A DNA stretch of 64,000 bases from Bradyrhizobium sp. BTAi1 (GTDB lineage Bacteria > Pseudomonadota > Alphaproteobacteria > Rhizobiales > Xanthobacteraceae): assembly GCF_000015165.1 (NCBI RefSeq), contig NC_009485.1:5723501-5787500 (forward strand). The letters run 5' to 3'. The notes beneath the pieces were generated by a model. The model was given only the letters and a program-made list of their open reading frames with translations. It had not been told where the DNA came from and did no database searches. Of the stretch, positions 8,269-16,893 are shown in pieces. A program made the position numbers and the translations under genes. Every line of letters begins with the position of its first letter. The first letter of the stretch is position 1.

Positions 8269-9291
8269 TCATCGCGCCAGCTGCCCGATCAAGCTCTCCG
8301 CGGTGGCCAGGATCGCTTCCTCGTTGGACCGCGGGCTCCACCCCAGCAGACGCTTCGCCTTGTCGGCGCTGGTCTCGCAATAGCGCCCCACGAGCGGCAA
8401 CACGGCGCGCAATTGCGGGACTGCCAGGGCCAGCGCGCGCGCCAGCCAGTCTGGCAATTCGTAGCGCGGCGCCCGTCGCCCTGACGCCCCCAGCCGCACC
8501 CGCAGGAGCTCGGCGATCTCACGCAGTGACATCGGGGGGCCGGCGATGGCCAGGAAGCGCTCGCCCTTGGCGGCCGGCGCCGTCATCGCCCGCAGATGCA
8601 GATCGGCGACGTCGCGGACGTCGACCAGGCCGAAGCTGATGCGGGGCACGGCCGGGATCCGCCCGGCGAGGAGCGCCTGCACCATGGCGATCGAGGTCGA
8701 GACGTCCGGCCCCAGCACCGGACCGAGCACCGCCACCGGGTTGACCGTCGCCAGCTCCAGGCCGCCACCTTCCTGCGCAACGAAGTGCCAGGCGGCGCGC
8801 TCCGCCAAGGTCTTCGACTTCGGATAGGGTTGCACGGCCGGACCATCGAGCTCGCTCCAATCGGTCTCGTCGAACGGATGGCTGCGCCTCACGTGCCCGT
8901 AGCCGATCGCGGCAAAGGACGAGGTCACGACCGCCCGCTTCACGCCGGCATCGCGCGCGGCTCGCAGCACCCGCAAGGTGCCCTCGCGCGCCGGCACGAT
9001 CAGCTCGTTTTCGTCTTTCGGCACATGGGCCGGCAGCGGCGAGGCGATGTGAAGCACGTAATCGCAGCCGGTTGCGGCCTGGGCCCAGCCATCATCACGC
9101 GTGAGGTCGGCCGCGTAGAACGACAGCGGGCCGGTGTCCGTCGCCCCGCCGCGCTGAAGCATCGCCAGCACCTCGCTCTGCCGAGCGGGCGTGCGCAAGG
9201 TGGCGCGGACGCGATGGCCGGCGGCCAGAAGCTGCAGGATCACATGCGTCCCGATGAAGCCGGAGCCGCCGGTAACCAGAACCTCGCTCAT
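8269..9291 (-). CDS. NAD(P)-dependent epimerase / dihydroflavonol-reductase-like aldehyde reductase
   Basis: A 340-residue extended short-chain dehydrogenase. The Rossmann motif GGSGFIGTHV is at residues 8-17. The active-site region has a conserved YPKSK motif (VQPYPKSKTLAERAAW, about 152-167). This is the pattern of dihydroflavonol-4-reductase-like aldehyde/ketone reductases. The substrate is unknown. It could be co-transcribed with the hydratase downstream, but a 150-base gap separates them. Confidence 0.83.
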   Translation of the reverse strand: MSEVLVTGGSGFIGTHVILQLLAAGHRVRATLRTPARQSEVLAMLQRGGATDTGPLSFYAADLTRDDGWAQAATGCDYVLHIASPLPAHVPKDENELIVPAREGTLRVLRAARDAGVKRAVVTSSFAAIGYGHVRRSHPFDETDWSELDGPAVQPYPKSKTLAERAAWHFVAQEGGGLELATVNPVAVLGPVLGPDVSTSIAMVQALLAGRIPAVPRISFGLVDVRDVADLHLRAMTAPAAKGERFLAIAGPPMSLREIAELLRVRLGASGRRAPRYELPDWLARALALAVPQLRAVLPLVGRYCETSADKAKRLLGWSPRSNEEAILATAESLIGQLAR

Positions 9292-9396
9292 TGCGCCTGC
9301 CCCTCACCTGTCCTCCTGCGAGCTCCATGTTGTGACAGAACGCGATGGCGCCTCCATGTCAGAGCCGTCACCCACCATCCACAGCTGCGCGGGCCG

Positions 9397-11547
9397 TCAG
9401 GTCGCCTCGCCAACGGCCGCGGCCGGGCCTTGGCCGAGCGTTTCCAGCCAGGGCATGTCGAACTGGCAGGTCAGCCCGGTCTCGCCAAAGCTGCGCTGCA
9501 GATGTCTGACGGTGCGCGTCAGCAACCGGCTGCCGAAGCCGACCACCGGCGGTTCACGTGCCGGCGGGCCGCCGCTTTCCTGCCAGCGGACGTGCAGAAC
9601 GTCGGCACCGAGCGACCAACTGACGTTGACGTGGCCGTCCGGGGTGGAGAGCGCGCCATATTTGCTGGCGTTGCAGGCCATCTCATGAACGACCAGCGCC
9701 AGCTGGGTCGTCAGCTCGACGGGGACCAGGATGGTCGGACCGTGGATCACGAGCTGATCGGGCGTGCTGGCGAAGGGCGCGACCTGGCTTTGGATCAGCG
9801 CCGCGAGATCGGCGCCCTGCCAGTCGTTCTCGGCGAGGCTGGTGTGTACCGTGGCCAGCGCATGCAGGCGCGAGATGAAATTGCGGACCTTGACGTCCTG
9901 GCGCGGCAGCAATTGATGCGCCAGCGACTGGACCACGGCGAGGCTGTTCTTGACGCGGTGCGCCAGCTCGTGAACCAGCAGCTCGCGCCTCCGGTCGGCC
10001 TCCTTCGCTGCGGTCACATCGATATTGACGCCGATCATCTGCAGATCGCTGCTGCCCTCCCCGGACAGCATGCGGGCGCGCGCCTCGATCCAGCGCACCG
10101 AACCGTCCGGCAGCGGCACCCGCCATTCCGAATCGAGCTCGCCGCTGATCAGGGCCTTCCGATTATCCCGGTCGGCGCGGTCCCGGTCTTCGGGGTGCAC
10201 GAGCGCCAGCCAGTCGTCATAGGTGCCGGGGAAGGTCCCCGGAGCCAGACCGTAGAGCTCCTCGATCTCCGCAGACCAATGGCTGGTGTTGGACTTGCCG
10301 TCCCAGATGAACGTCCCGAGCCGGCCATATTTGGCTGCAAGCCGAAGCTGCTCTGCGCTGCGCGATGCATCGTCCCTGGCCTTGGCCAGCATCCTGAAGT
10401 TCTCCTGAAGGATGCGCGCGCTCTCCGCCTGTGCCCGCTCGGCTGCGGCAAGGCGTGCGTTCAGCGCCCGCACCTCTGGTGGATCGGACGCCGCAGCCTC
10501 GCCGGGAATGGAGTTCCTGACCGCGATGCTGCCGAGCGGCCTGGCGATGCTGGCGGCGATCGCGGCCGCGAGCAGCAGCGCGAGCCCGCAAATGGTCGTT
10601 GCCGCAATCGTGGCGGTCTTGACGGTCGATGAGATCGCCTGCGTGAACGCGCCCTGCTTGATGCCGACTCCGACCGTCCAGCCGCTCAGCTGCGGGTGCG
10701 CATTGGCATTGATGACGCGATCCCCCTCGATCGAGGTAAACTCCGCGATGCCGTCGACCGACGCATGCGCCCGCCAGCCGGCCGATGCGAGCTGGCCCGT
10801 GCTCGTGGCGTTCTTCGGGATACGGGTGATGTAGCGGCCGCTTTCGTCCATGATGCCGACCAGCCAATCGGCCGGCAGCTGCTGCTGGGCCAGCAGCCGG
10901 GTATAATTCGACTCGGGCATGGCGATCGACAGGCAACGGAACGGCTTGCCGTCCTTGAAGACGGGAATATCGACGGTTGCGACCCACGCGCCGGAGTTCG
11001 GCCCCGTGAAGATGTCCGAGATCGATGGCCGTCCCGATCGAAAGGCGCGGTCCTGGGAGCGGCGGCCCTCCGGCGTGCGCTCTCCGAGCGGCTTGCCCGG
11101 CGCGGACACCGTGTTGAGCAGGAGGTGGCCATCCACATCCGAAACGATGATCCAGCCGTCCCCGCTGACGGCACCGACGCGGCGCGCCTCCGCCTCGAAG
11201 TCGGTGAGATCCGCTGCGCTGAGCTCGGGCGACTTTGCAAGCACCTCCGCCAGCGCGATATAGCGGCGCAACTCGGCATCGACGGCGCCGGAGATCGTCT
11301 GGGCTGCATAAGAAAGGCCGCGCCGGATCGAATCGTCCGCCGACTGCGCCAGCGAGGCGATGACATAGGCAATCAGGCCGACGCAGGGCAGGAACAGAAT
11401 GCCCGCCAGCAACAGCAGCCGTCCCTTGATGCTCATCCCGCCATAGGAACGCTGCAGCATCGGGAGTAAGCGCCCGAGCAAGCGCCTTGGCATTTCCGGC
11501 TCGCGCATGATCCCCCGCGGCGTGTTCCCAGATGGAACTGCCACCAA
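9397..11547 (-). CDS. Membrane sensor histidine kinase (HWE/HisKA_2 type) with CACHE and PAS domains
   Basis: A 716-residue sensor kinase. It has a membrane helix near residues 43-66, a periplasmic sensor of about 235 residues (CACHE-like, with DVDGHLLLNT and DESGRYITRIPK), and a second helix near 310-335. A short linker, a PAS domain (about 395-510, with EIEELYGLAPG and HPEDRDRADRDNRKALI) and a phosphoacceptor VHELAHRVKNSLAVVQSLA follow. The ATPase domain has VHEMACNASKYGALS. HELAHRVKN is typical of the HWE/HisKA_2 families that often signal through general stress or single-domain regulators. No cognate response regulator is adjacent. The ligand is unknown. Confidence 0.88.
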   Translation of the reverse strand: MVAVPSGNTPRGIMREPEMPRRLLGRLLPMLQRSYGGMSIKGRLLLLAGILFLPCVGLIAYVIASLAQSADDSIRRGLSYAAQTISGAVDAELRRYIALAEVLAKSPELSAADLTDFEAEARRVGAVSGDGWIIVSDVDGHLLLNTVSAPGKPLGERTPEGRRSQDRAFRSGRPSISDIFTGPNSGAWVATVDIPVFKDGKPFRCLSIAMPESNYTRLLAQQQLPADWLVGIMDESGRYITRIPKNATSTGQLASAGWRAHASVDGIAEFTSIEGDRVINANAHPQLSGWTVGVGIKQGAFTQAISSTVKTATIAATTICGLALLLAAAIAASIARPLGSIAVRNSIPGEAAASDPPEVRALNARLAAAERAQAESARILQENFRMLAKARDDASRSAEQLRLAAKYGRLGTFIWDGKSNTSHWSAEIEELYGLAPGTFPGTYDDWLALVHPEDRDRADRDNRKALISGELDSEWRVPLPDGSVRWIEARARMLSGEGSSDLQMIGVNIDVTAAKEADRRRELLVHELAHRVKNSLAVVQSLAHQLLPRQDVKVRNFISRLHALATVHTSLAENDWQGADLAALIQSQVAPFASTPDQLVIHGPTILVPVELTTQLALVVHEMACNASKYGALSTPDGHVNVSWSLGADVLHVRWQESGGPPAREPPVVGFGSRLLTRTVRHLQRSFGETGLTCQFDMPWLETLGQGPAAAVGEAT

Positions 11548-11733
11548 CTCGGGAATAGCCGAAAGGTTCCTTGCAACGTGGGGAAAGGCTGAACCAAGGG
11601 GAACGGCGGGGACGCCCCCTGCGGGACTGCGCTCGATTCAGCCCACGAAAATACCGTCAGACCCAGAGCGCAGCGATACGACCGCACCCGGCGGGCGGCC
11701 GCAATCCCCGCTTGCTCTCACCGGCCTCGCGAA

Positions 11734-12183
11734 TTACTCGTCGCGATAGACCTTTTCGCGCTTCTCGTGGCGCTCCTGCGCCTCGACCGACAGCGTTGCG
11801 ATGGGCCGGGCTTCGAGCCGCTTGAGCGAAATCGGCTCGCCGGTTTCCTCGCAATAGCCATAGGTATTGTCTTCGATGCGCTGAAGCGCAGCGTCGATCT
11901 TGGAGATCAGCTTGCGCTGGCGATCACGGGCGCGAAGCTCGATCGCCCGGTCCGTCTCCGACGACGCACGATCGGCGAGGTCGGGATGGTTCACGTTCTC
12001 CTCCTGCAGAGCCTGCAGGGTGAGCTTCGATTCGCGCAGGATCTCCTCCTTCCATGCCAGCAGCTTGGCGCGAAAATACTCGCGCTGGCGTTCGTTCATG
12101 AAAGGCTCTTTTTCGGAAGGTTTGTAGTTCTTCAACTTTTCCAAGGTCAGCCCATCTGTACGTGCTGGCGCCGGTCTCGGCAC
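11734..12183 (-). CDS. dksA: DksA/TraR-family RNA polymerase-binding factor
   Basis: A 149-residue DksA-type secondary-channel regulator of RNA polymerase that works with ppGpp. The coiled-coil tip motif DxxDxA is intact (DLADRA, residues 68-73). The C-terminal zinc finger is degenerate: only one Cys remains (C111 in GYCEETGE), and the positions of the other three are Thr, Ser and Ala (RPIATLSVEAQ). I recall similar Cys-poor DksA in other alphaproteobacteria. The start is uncertain: GTG 12183 is used here, a TTG about 40 bases downstream or ATG 12099 are alternatives, and none has a strong ribosome site. Confidence 0.9.
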   Translation of the reverse strand: MPRPAPARTDGLTLEKLKNYKPSEKEPFMNERQREYFRAKLLAWKEEILRESKLTLQALQEENVNHPDLADRASSETDRAIELRARDRQRKLISKIDAALQRIEDNTYGYCEETGEPISLKRLEARPIATLSVEAQERHEKREKVYRDE

Positions 12184-12318
12184 CGGCGGACGGAATACGC
12201 CCGTTCGCGGCCGCGTTATATAGCGGCCTCATGTGACAGACAATATTTCCATCGAGACGGGCACCCCGCCGTTGCACAGGCAAATTCGCGGCCTGCCGGC
12301 GGGGGCTGTGGGGCAACC

Positions 12319-12930
12319 TCAATAACCGACCGTGAAACGGGCCCGCCGGTGCGCCGGACGCTCGATTTCGTCGGCCATGGCCACGGCAAAGTCCTCGAAC
12401 GAGATGAAGCTCTTGCCCTCGGCATCGACCAGCAGCTGGTCCGTTCCGAGGCGGAACTTGCCGGTCCGGCTGCCGAAATCGATCATTGCGGACGGCGACA
12501 GGAAGGTCCAGTCGAGCTCTTTCTCCTGTCGGAGACGGTCAAGGAACGCCGCGCCCTTCTCGGCCTCGGCCTTGTAGGCCGCCGGAAAGCCTGGCGTCGT
12601 CACCAGCCGCACGCCCGGCGCGACCTCGAGCGAGCCGGCGCCGCCGACCACGAGGTAACGCGATACGCCGGAGTCCTTTGCCGCGCCGATCAGGGTCTCG
12701 GCATCGCTGGCCGAGAAATGGATCGAGCTGATCGCGACGTCGTGGCCCGCCCAGAGCCGCGCCAGCTCGGCGCGGTCATTGGCGTCGCCCTTGACTGCCG
12801 TGACATTGGGGTGCGCCAGGATCTTGTCGGGATTTCGGGCGATGCCCGTGACCTGATGGCCACGGCCGGCGAGCTCGGCAGTAATGCGGGATCCGGCACG
12901 GCCGGACGCGCCGGCGACGGCGATCTTCAT
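12319..12930 (-). CDS. NAD(P)H-binding oxidoreductase (atypical SDR)
   Basis: A 203-residue atypical short-chain dehydrogenase. The N-terminal dinucleotide motif GASGRAGSRI (about 8-17) is followed by GHQVTGIARNPDKI, VGGAGSLEVAPG and LDWTFLSPSAMIDFGSRTG, as in NmrA/YwnB-like proteins. It lacks an obvious catalytic YxxxK. It diverges from an HxlR regulator 144 bases away, a frequent pairing in which the HxlR protein represses the oxidoreductase, often in response to quinones or electrophiles. The specific substrate is unknown. Confidence 0.82.
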   Translation of the reverse strand: MKIAVAGASGRAGSRITAELAGRGHQVTGIARNPDKILAHPNVTAVKGDANDRAELARLWAGHDVAISSIHFSASDAETLIGAAKDSGVSRYLVVGGAGSLEVAPGVRLVTTPGFPAAYKAEAEKGAAFLDRLRQEKELDWTFLSPSAMIDFGSRTGKFRLGTDQLLVDAEGKSFISFEDFAVAMADEIERPAHRRARFTVGY

Positions 12931-13074
12931 CTTGCAACTCCTTAGGTTCGGTCTGGTTCGCTCGGAGCGGAGCCCTGGACGGGCGTCCCCGGTTTCCGAT
13001 AGGAACTAGATAGCTGAACGACTGCTGGTGTTAAGAGCGCACTTCAAGATCACCTGGTCACGCCGGAGTAACCG

Positions 13075-13449
13075 ATGAGAGCCGCGAACGTCTATTCGGC
13101 CGACTGCCCGACCCGCCAGATCCTCGATCGGGTCGGCGACAAATGGGCGGTGCTGATCCTGATCCTGCTTCGCAACCAACCCTTGCGCTTCAACCAGTTG
13201 CGCCGAACAATCGAAGGCATTTCGCAGAAGATGCTGTCGCAGGTGCTGAAGAGCCTGGAGCGCGACGGGCTGGTGCGGCGGCGCGCGATCGCGACGGTGC
13301 CGGTGACGGTGGAATATTCGATCACGCCGCTCGGTCTGACCTTGGCCGCCGCGGTCGATCCATTGCGCGACTGGGCGGAGCGGCATCTGAAGGACGTCAG
13401 CGCCGCACAACGGCGCTATGACGCGCAGCAGACCTCGAAGGCGGCGTAA
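13075..13449 (+). CDS. HxlR-family winged-helix transcriptional regulator
   Basis: A 124-residue regulator with the HxlR signature: an N-terminal Cys in SADCPTRQILDRVGDKWAVL, then LRFNQLRRTIEGISQKMLSQVLKSLERDGLVRR, the winged helix, and YSITPLGLTLA. The single Cys (about residue 10) is the usual redox or electrophile sensor in this family. The start has GGAGTAACCG ahead of it. It diverges from the oxidoreductase at 12319-12930, its likely target. The operator is probably in the 144-base gap but is not identified. Confidence 0.88.
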   Translation: MRAANVYSADCPTRQILDRVGDKWAVLILILLRNQPLRFNQLRRTIEGISQKMLSQVLKSLERDGLVRRRAIATVPVTVEYSITPLGLTLAAAVDPLRDWAERHLKDVSAAQRRYDAQQTSKAA

Positions 13450-13462
13450 GCGCGTCTCGACC

Positions 13463-13876
13463 TCAGCCCTGCCCGGCCTTGGCGAGTTCAACCTCGACGC
13501 GCAGCTCGATCTCGGAGAGGATGGTGTCGAGCCGCGGATCGCCCGAGGATTGCTTGAGGTCGGCCGCGGCGTCGCGCAGCCGCAGCGCCATCCGCGTGTC
13601 GAGCTTGCCGGACAACAGCGCGAGCTTGAGATCGTCGAGCACATCGAGCGCGCGCTTGCCGCGCTGGACCGAGCGCTTGCGCCGCTCCGCCGGATCCTCC
13701 TCGATCCCTTGCAGCGCCAGCAGCGCGTCGATATTCGCGGTCTGCTTCGGCGCCAGCGTTGCGCGCGTCTCCTGCGTCGTGCCGGCATCCGGCAACTTGA
13801 ACCCGCCCGACGAGGTCTTACGCGTGGAGCTCGTGGACGTGCCCAGCGTCGTGCCGTTCGGACCGTAGATGCGCAT
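13463..13876 (-). CDS. fliX: Flagellar assembly regulator FliX
   Basis: A 137-residue protein starting MRIYGPNGTT at the ATG 13874-13876; an upstream in-frame start would add 44 residues unlike the family. In Caulobacter, FliX couples early basal-body assembly to activation of the sigma-54 activator FlbD and is divergent from flgI, as here. Visible features are a Ser/Thr-rich N-terminus, ETRATLAPKQTANIDALLALQ, and a helical C-terminal half ending AELAKAGQG-like. A CtrA-like half-site lies about 55-70 bases upstream. It converges on the HxlR gene. Confidence 0.9.
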   Translation of the reverse strand: MRIYGPNGTTLGTSTSSTRKTSSGGFKLPDAGTTQETRATLAPKQTANIDALLALQGIEEDPAERRKRSVQRGKRALDVLDDLKLALLSGKLDTRMALRLRDAAADLKQSSGDPRLDTILSEIELRVEVELAKAGQG

Positions 13877-13929
13877 CGATGGCTCCCCGCAAGCTTTGCG
13901 TGTCGGCACGGAGATTGGCTGCGCCGTGG

Positions 13930-13944
13930 TTAATGCGGCGTAAA
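13930..13944 (-). promoter_or_regulatory. Partial CtrA-like box upstream of fliX
   Basis: On the minus strand the sequence reads TTTA, seven bases, TTAACC. This is one base off TTAA-N7-TTAA. It lies 54-68 bases upstream of the fliX start. CtrA control of fliX is known in Caulobacter, so the site is plausible here. Confidence 0.4.
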
Positions 13945-14060
13945 CGGCCCGGCAAATTCTGCCGGGGCGGCAGCTTCGTTCCCCCGGAGTAACCCTGGAT
14001 CGCGACAAAGCTCACGATTGATTTCACACTCTTTCAATGAGTTAGCCAGGAGCATCCGCC

Positions 14061-14076
14061 TGGCACGACCCTCGCA
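14061..14076 (+). promoter_or_regulatory. Sigma-54-like promoter of flgI operon
   Basis: TGGCACG at 14061-14067, four bases, then TCGCA at 14072-14076. One mismatch from TGGCACG-N4-TTGCW. It is 71 bases upstream of the flgI start and reads toward it. In Caulobacter the flgI operon is also sigma-54 dependent. Confidence 0.7.
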
Positions 14077-14146
14077 TAGTTAACTCCGATCATGCGGTCA
14101 TGGGAGTGGCCAATTGATCTCTTGAAGAGCTCGAGGGGAGCATAGG

Positions 14147-15271
14147 ATGCGCCGCGTCCGTACTACGCGCCTGTTTCAGGTCGCCTGCGCCGCTATTGTG
14201 GCGTTGGCATCTTCTGCCATGTCCGCGCATGCGACCTCGCGGATCAAGGATCTCGCCAATATCGAAGGCGTGCGCCAGAACCAGTTGATCGGCTACGGCC
14301 TGGTGGTCGGCCTCAACGGCACAGGCGATACGCTGAACAACATTCCATTCACCAAGCAGTCGCTGCAGGCGATGCTCGAACGCATGGGCGTCAACATCCG
14401 CGGCGCCACCATCCGCACCGGCAACGTCGCGGCAGTCATGGTGACCGGCAACCTGCCGCCATTCGCCACCCAGGGCACGCGCATGGACGTCACCGTGTCG
14501 GCGCTCGGCGACGCCAAGAATCTGCAGGGCGGCACCCTGCTCGTGACGCCGCTGCTCGGCGCCGACGGCAATGTCTATGCCGTGGCGCAGGGCTCGCTCG
14601 CGATCTCAGGTTTCCAGGCCGAGGGCGAGGCCGCCAAGATCGTGCGCGGCGTGCCGACGGTCGGGCGCATCGCCAACGGTGCCATCATCGAGCGAGAGAT
14701 CGAGTTCGCGCTGAACCGGCTACCGAACGTGCGACTGGCGCTGCGCAATGCCGACTTCACCACCGCCAAGCGCATCGCCGCCGCCATCAACGATTTTCTC
14801 GGCGTCAAGACCGCCGAGCCGATCGATCCGTCGACGGTGCAGCTGAGCATTCCGCCGGAATTCAAAGGCAACGTCGTCGCCTTCCTGACCGAGATCGAGC
14901 AATTGCAGGTCGATCCCGATCTGGCCGCCAAGATCGTCATCGACGAACGCTCCGGCATCATCGTGATGGGCCGTGACGTCCGCGTCGCCACCGTCGCTGT
15001 GGCCCAGGGCAATCTGACCGTCACGATCTCCGAGAGCCCGCAGGTCAGCCAGCCCAACCCGTTGTCGCAGGGCCGCACGGTGGTCACCCCGCGCACCAGC
15101 GTCGGCGTCACCGAGGACGGCAAGAAGTTCGCGGTCGTCAAGGATGGCGTGTCGCTGCAGCAATTGGTCGACGGCCTCAATGGTCTCGGCATCGGTCCGC
15201 GCGACCTGATCAGCATCCTGCAGGCGATCAAGGCGGCCGGCGCCATCGAAGCCGACATCGAGGTGATGTAA
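14147..15271 (+). CDS. flgI: Flagellar P-ring protein FlgI
   Basis: FlgI forms the periplasmic P ring around the rod. The protein has 374 residues with a cleavable signal peptide (about 1-27), the conserved RIKDLANIEGVRQNQLIGYG right after it, TKQSLQAMLERMGVNIRG, and a C-terminal LQQLVDGLNGLGIGPRDLIS. Length and motifs are standard. The stop TAA shares its last A with the ATG of flgJ (TAATG), so the two are translationally coupled. Confidence 0.96.
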   Translation: MRRVRTTRLFQVACAAIVALASSAMSAHATSRIKDLANIEGVRQNQLIGYGLVVGLNGTGDTLNNIPFTKQSLQAMLERMGVNIRGATIRTGNVAAVMVTGNLPPFATQGTRMDVTVSALGDAKNLQGGTLLVTPLLGADGNVYAVAQGSLAISGFQAEGEAAKIVRGVPTVGRIANGAIIEREIEFALNRLPNVRLALRNADFTTAKRIAAAINDFLGVKTAEPIDPSTVQLSIPPEFKGNVVAFLTEIEQLQVDPDLAAKIVIDERSGIIVMGRDVRVATVAVAQGNLTVTISESPQVSQPNPLSQGRTVVTPRTSVGVTEDGKKFAVVKDGVSLQQLVDGLNGLGIGPRDLISILQAIKAAGAIEADIEVM

Positions 15272-15663
15272 TGGCCACCTCCTTCGTCGATTCCTACGGC
15301 GGTCGCGTTCCGCTGAGCATGCCGAGCGCCGCGGCCATGACCAAGCCGCACGCCGATCTCGATCTCGCCGACGCCCTGACCAAAGTATCGCCAAAAGCGC
15401 AGGCCAAAGCCAAGGCGACCGCGACCGATTTCGAGGCCATGTTCCTCAACTCGATGTTCGCGCAGATGACCAGCGGCGTGAAGGGTGACGGCCCGTTCGG
15501 CGACACCCCCAGCACCGGCGTATGGCGTTCGATGCTGATGGAGCAATATTCGAAGAACTTCGCCAAAGCCGGCGGCGTCGGCCTTTCCAACGACGTCTTC
15601 CGCACCCTGATCCTGCAGCAGGCCAAGAGCAGCGGTTCGGGCGCCGACAATGGCAAAGCGTAG
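15271..15663 (+). CDS. flgJ: Rod-binding protein FlgJ (N-terminal domain only)
   Basis: A 130-residue protein with the rod-binding domain (ATDFEAMFLNSMFAQMTSGV, about 50-70, and GGVGLSNDVFRTLILQQ). It lacks the muramidase domain present in enterobacterial FlgJ, as usual in alphaproteobacteria, where peptidoglycan is cut by a separate enzyme. It overlaps the flgI stop by one base and is followed by the flgN-like gene. Confidence 0.9.
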   Translation: MATSFVDSYGGRVPLSMPSAAAMTKPHADLDLADALTKVSPKAQAKAKATATDFEAMFLNSMFAQMTSGVKGDGPFGDTPSTGVWRSMLMEQYSKNFAKAGGVGLSNDVFRTLILQQAKSSGSGADNGKA

Positions 15664-15720
15664 ACGTAGGCGTTCACATCGCGGGAGTCCGTGCCGACTC
15701 GCGCCGACAGGAGTTACGAG

Positions 15721-16206
15721 ATGACCGCACCGGGCCAGGCGAAGCCAACCACCTATGCAGCTACCGCCAGCGCGGCCGAGGCGCGCGCGCTCGCCGACGA
15801 GATGATCGGCGTGATGAGCGAACTGCTCACCGTGATCGAGCAGGAGACCGAGCTGGTCCGCGCCGGCAAGCTGCGTGAGGGCATGGCGTTCGGTCCGAGA
15901 AAGACCGAGCTCTCGCGTCACTACGTCACCACGGTGGGCCGTCTGAAGGCCAGCCAGCCCTTCATGAAGCAGACGACGCCCGAGCTGCTGGGAACCCTGC
16001 ACCGCCACCACGATACCTTCCGCGCGATGCTCCAGGTGAACCTGACCGTGCTGGCCACCGCGCACGCGATCTCCGAAAAGATCGTTCGCGGCGTCAACGC
16101 GGAGATCCAGCGGCGCAACGTCCCCAACACCTATACGGCCGGTGGCCGGCGCGCTGCACCCGGTGCGCGGCACCTCACTCCGCTCGCGGTGAGCCGGACG
16201 CTCTGA
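15721..16206 (+). CDS. flgN: FlgN-like flagellar export chaperone
   Basis: A 161-residue helical protein, probably the FlgN-type chaperone for hook-associated proteins. The ATG at 15721 is chosen because GGAG lies eight bases ahead; an upstream GTG at 15691 has weaker support. Visible features are long helices with EMIGVMSELLTVIEQETELV, GPRKTELSRHYVTTVGRLK and TVLATAHAISEKIVRGVN. It is third in flgI-flgJ-flgN. Assignment rests on operon position and helical pattern more than on strict motifs. Confidence 0.78.
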   Translation: MTAPGQAKPTTYAATASAAEARALADEMIGVMSELLTVIEQETELVRAGKLREGMAFGPRKTELSRHYVTTVGRLKASQPFMKQTTPELLGTLHRHHDTFRAMLQVNLTVLATAHAISEKIVRGVNAEIQRRNVPNTYTAGGRRAAPGARHLTPLAVSRTL

Positions 16207-16236
16207 TCCCTGCTACGCCCTTCCGGCTTCGACGTT

Positions 16237-16273
16237 CAACAGCCGCGCCGCCGCCAAGGCCGCGCGGCTGTTG
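16237..16273. terminator. Hairpin after flgN
   Basis: Perfect 12-bp inverted repeat CAACAGCCGCGC (16237-16248) / GCGCGGCTGTTG (16262-16273) 30 bases after flgN. There is no T run, so it may be a weak or Rho-aided terminator. Confidence 0.45.
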
Positions 16274-16420
16274 CCGTTGAATGGTCGGATAAGCTTAAAA
16301 GCCCGGCAGGTGTAGCAACGCGACGTTCATTCTATTTCCTAACATAACGTTGATTGGTCACGTGCATAGTTGCACTCGGGATGGGTTGGGAATTGACTCG
16401 ATGGCCATGAGGAGGCTGCC

Positions 16421-16807
16421 ATGAGTTCCGACTTCAGCGTGAGACCGGTAGGAGCGCCTTCACCTGCTCCGATACTCCAACCGTCGAGCCAGGCGGTGGT
16501 GAACGCTGTTCCGACGGATCTTCCTCCGAGCCAGACCGTGACCGCGGCCGAGGGCAGCACTCCTGTGCGCAACGACGTGCCGACCAACGTTGCCAACGAC
16601 CTCTCGGTGTCGCATCAGGCCTATTATGATCGTGCCGCTGCCGCGCTGGTGTTCCAGGTCGTCAACCGCAAGACCGATCAAGTCGTGGCCCAATATCCCG
16701 ACGAGGCCGTTCTGCGACGCCGCGCCTACTTCAACACGCTGGACATGCAGAAGGACTTGCAGAAGGAAGATCTGCCGCGGGTGATGCCCACCGACCGAAC
16801 CGCCTGA
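16421..16807 (+). CDS. FlaG-like small flagellar-cluster protein
   Basis: A 128-residue protein. The first ~65 residues are Pro/Thr/Val-rich and look disordered; the last half holds VFQVVNRKTDQVVAQYPDEAVLRRRAYF (split here: VFQVVNRKTD then QVVAQYPDEAVLRRRAYF), resembling the FlaG pattern of beta-strand, turn, strand and PxEEVLR helix. FlaG-type proteins influence filament length or the cap in other bacteria. It stands alone after flgI-flgJ-flgN with its own 213-base upstream gap. The FlaG relation is my inference from the motif and needs a profile search. Confidence 0.6.
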   Translation: MSSDFSVRPVGAPSPAPILQPSSQAVVNAVPTDLPPSQTVTAAEGSTPVRNDVPTNVANDLSVSHQAYYDRAAAALVFQVVNRKTDQVVAQYPDEAVLRRRAYFNTLDMQKDLQKEDLPRVMPTDRTA

Positions 16808-16838
16808 GCCGCATTGGTCATCGCCCACCGCAACAAAA

Positions 16839-16860
16839 ACGCCGCCCCAACGGGCGACGT
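16839..16860 (-). terminator. Rho-independent terminator for the small gene at 16894-17262
   Basis: Nine-base-pair stem with one mismatch (16839-16847 with 16852-16860), followed on the minus strand by a run of five T. It lies 34 bases after the minus-strand stop, between two convergent genes. Confidence 0.65.
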
Positions 16861-16893
16861 CTGCGTTCTGGCACGGCTGCAATGCCGGCCGGA

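Noticed and set aside
8596..10632. 678-codon plus-strand open frame over the reductase and sensor kinase
   Set aside because: It is antisense to two genes with clear domain motifs; composition is shadow-like and there is no ribosome site.
16869..16884. TGGCACG that looks like a sigma-54 -24 element
   Set aside because: The bases at the -12 position read CAATG, with no GC dinucleotide at the correct spacing, and no plus-strand gene follows.
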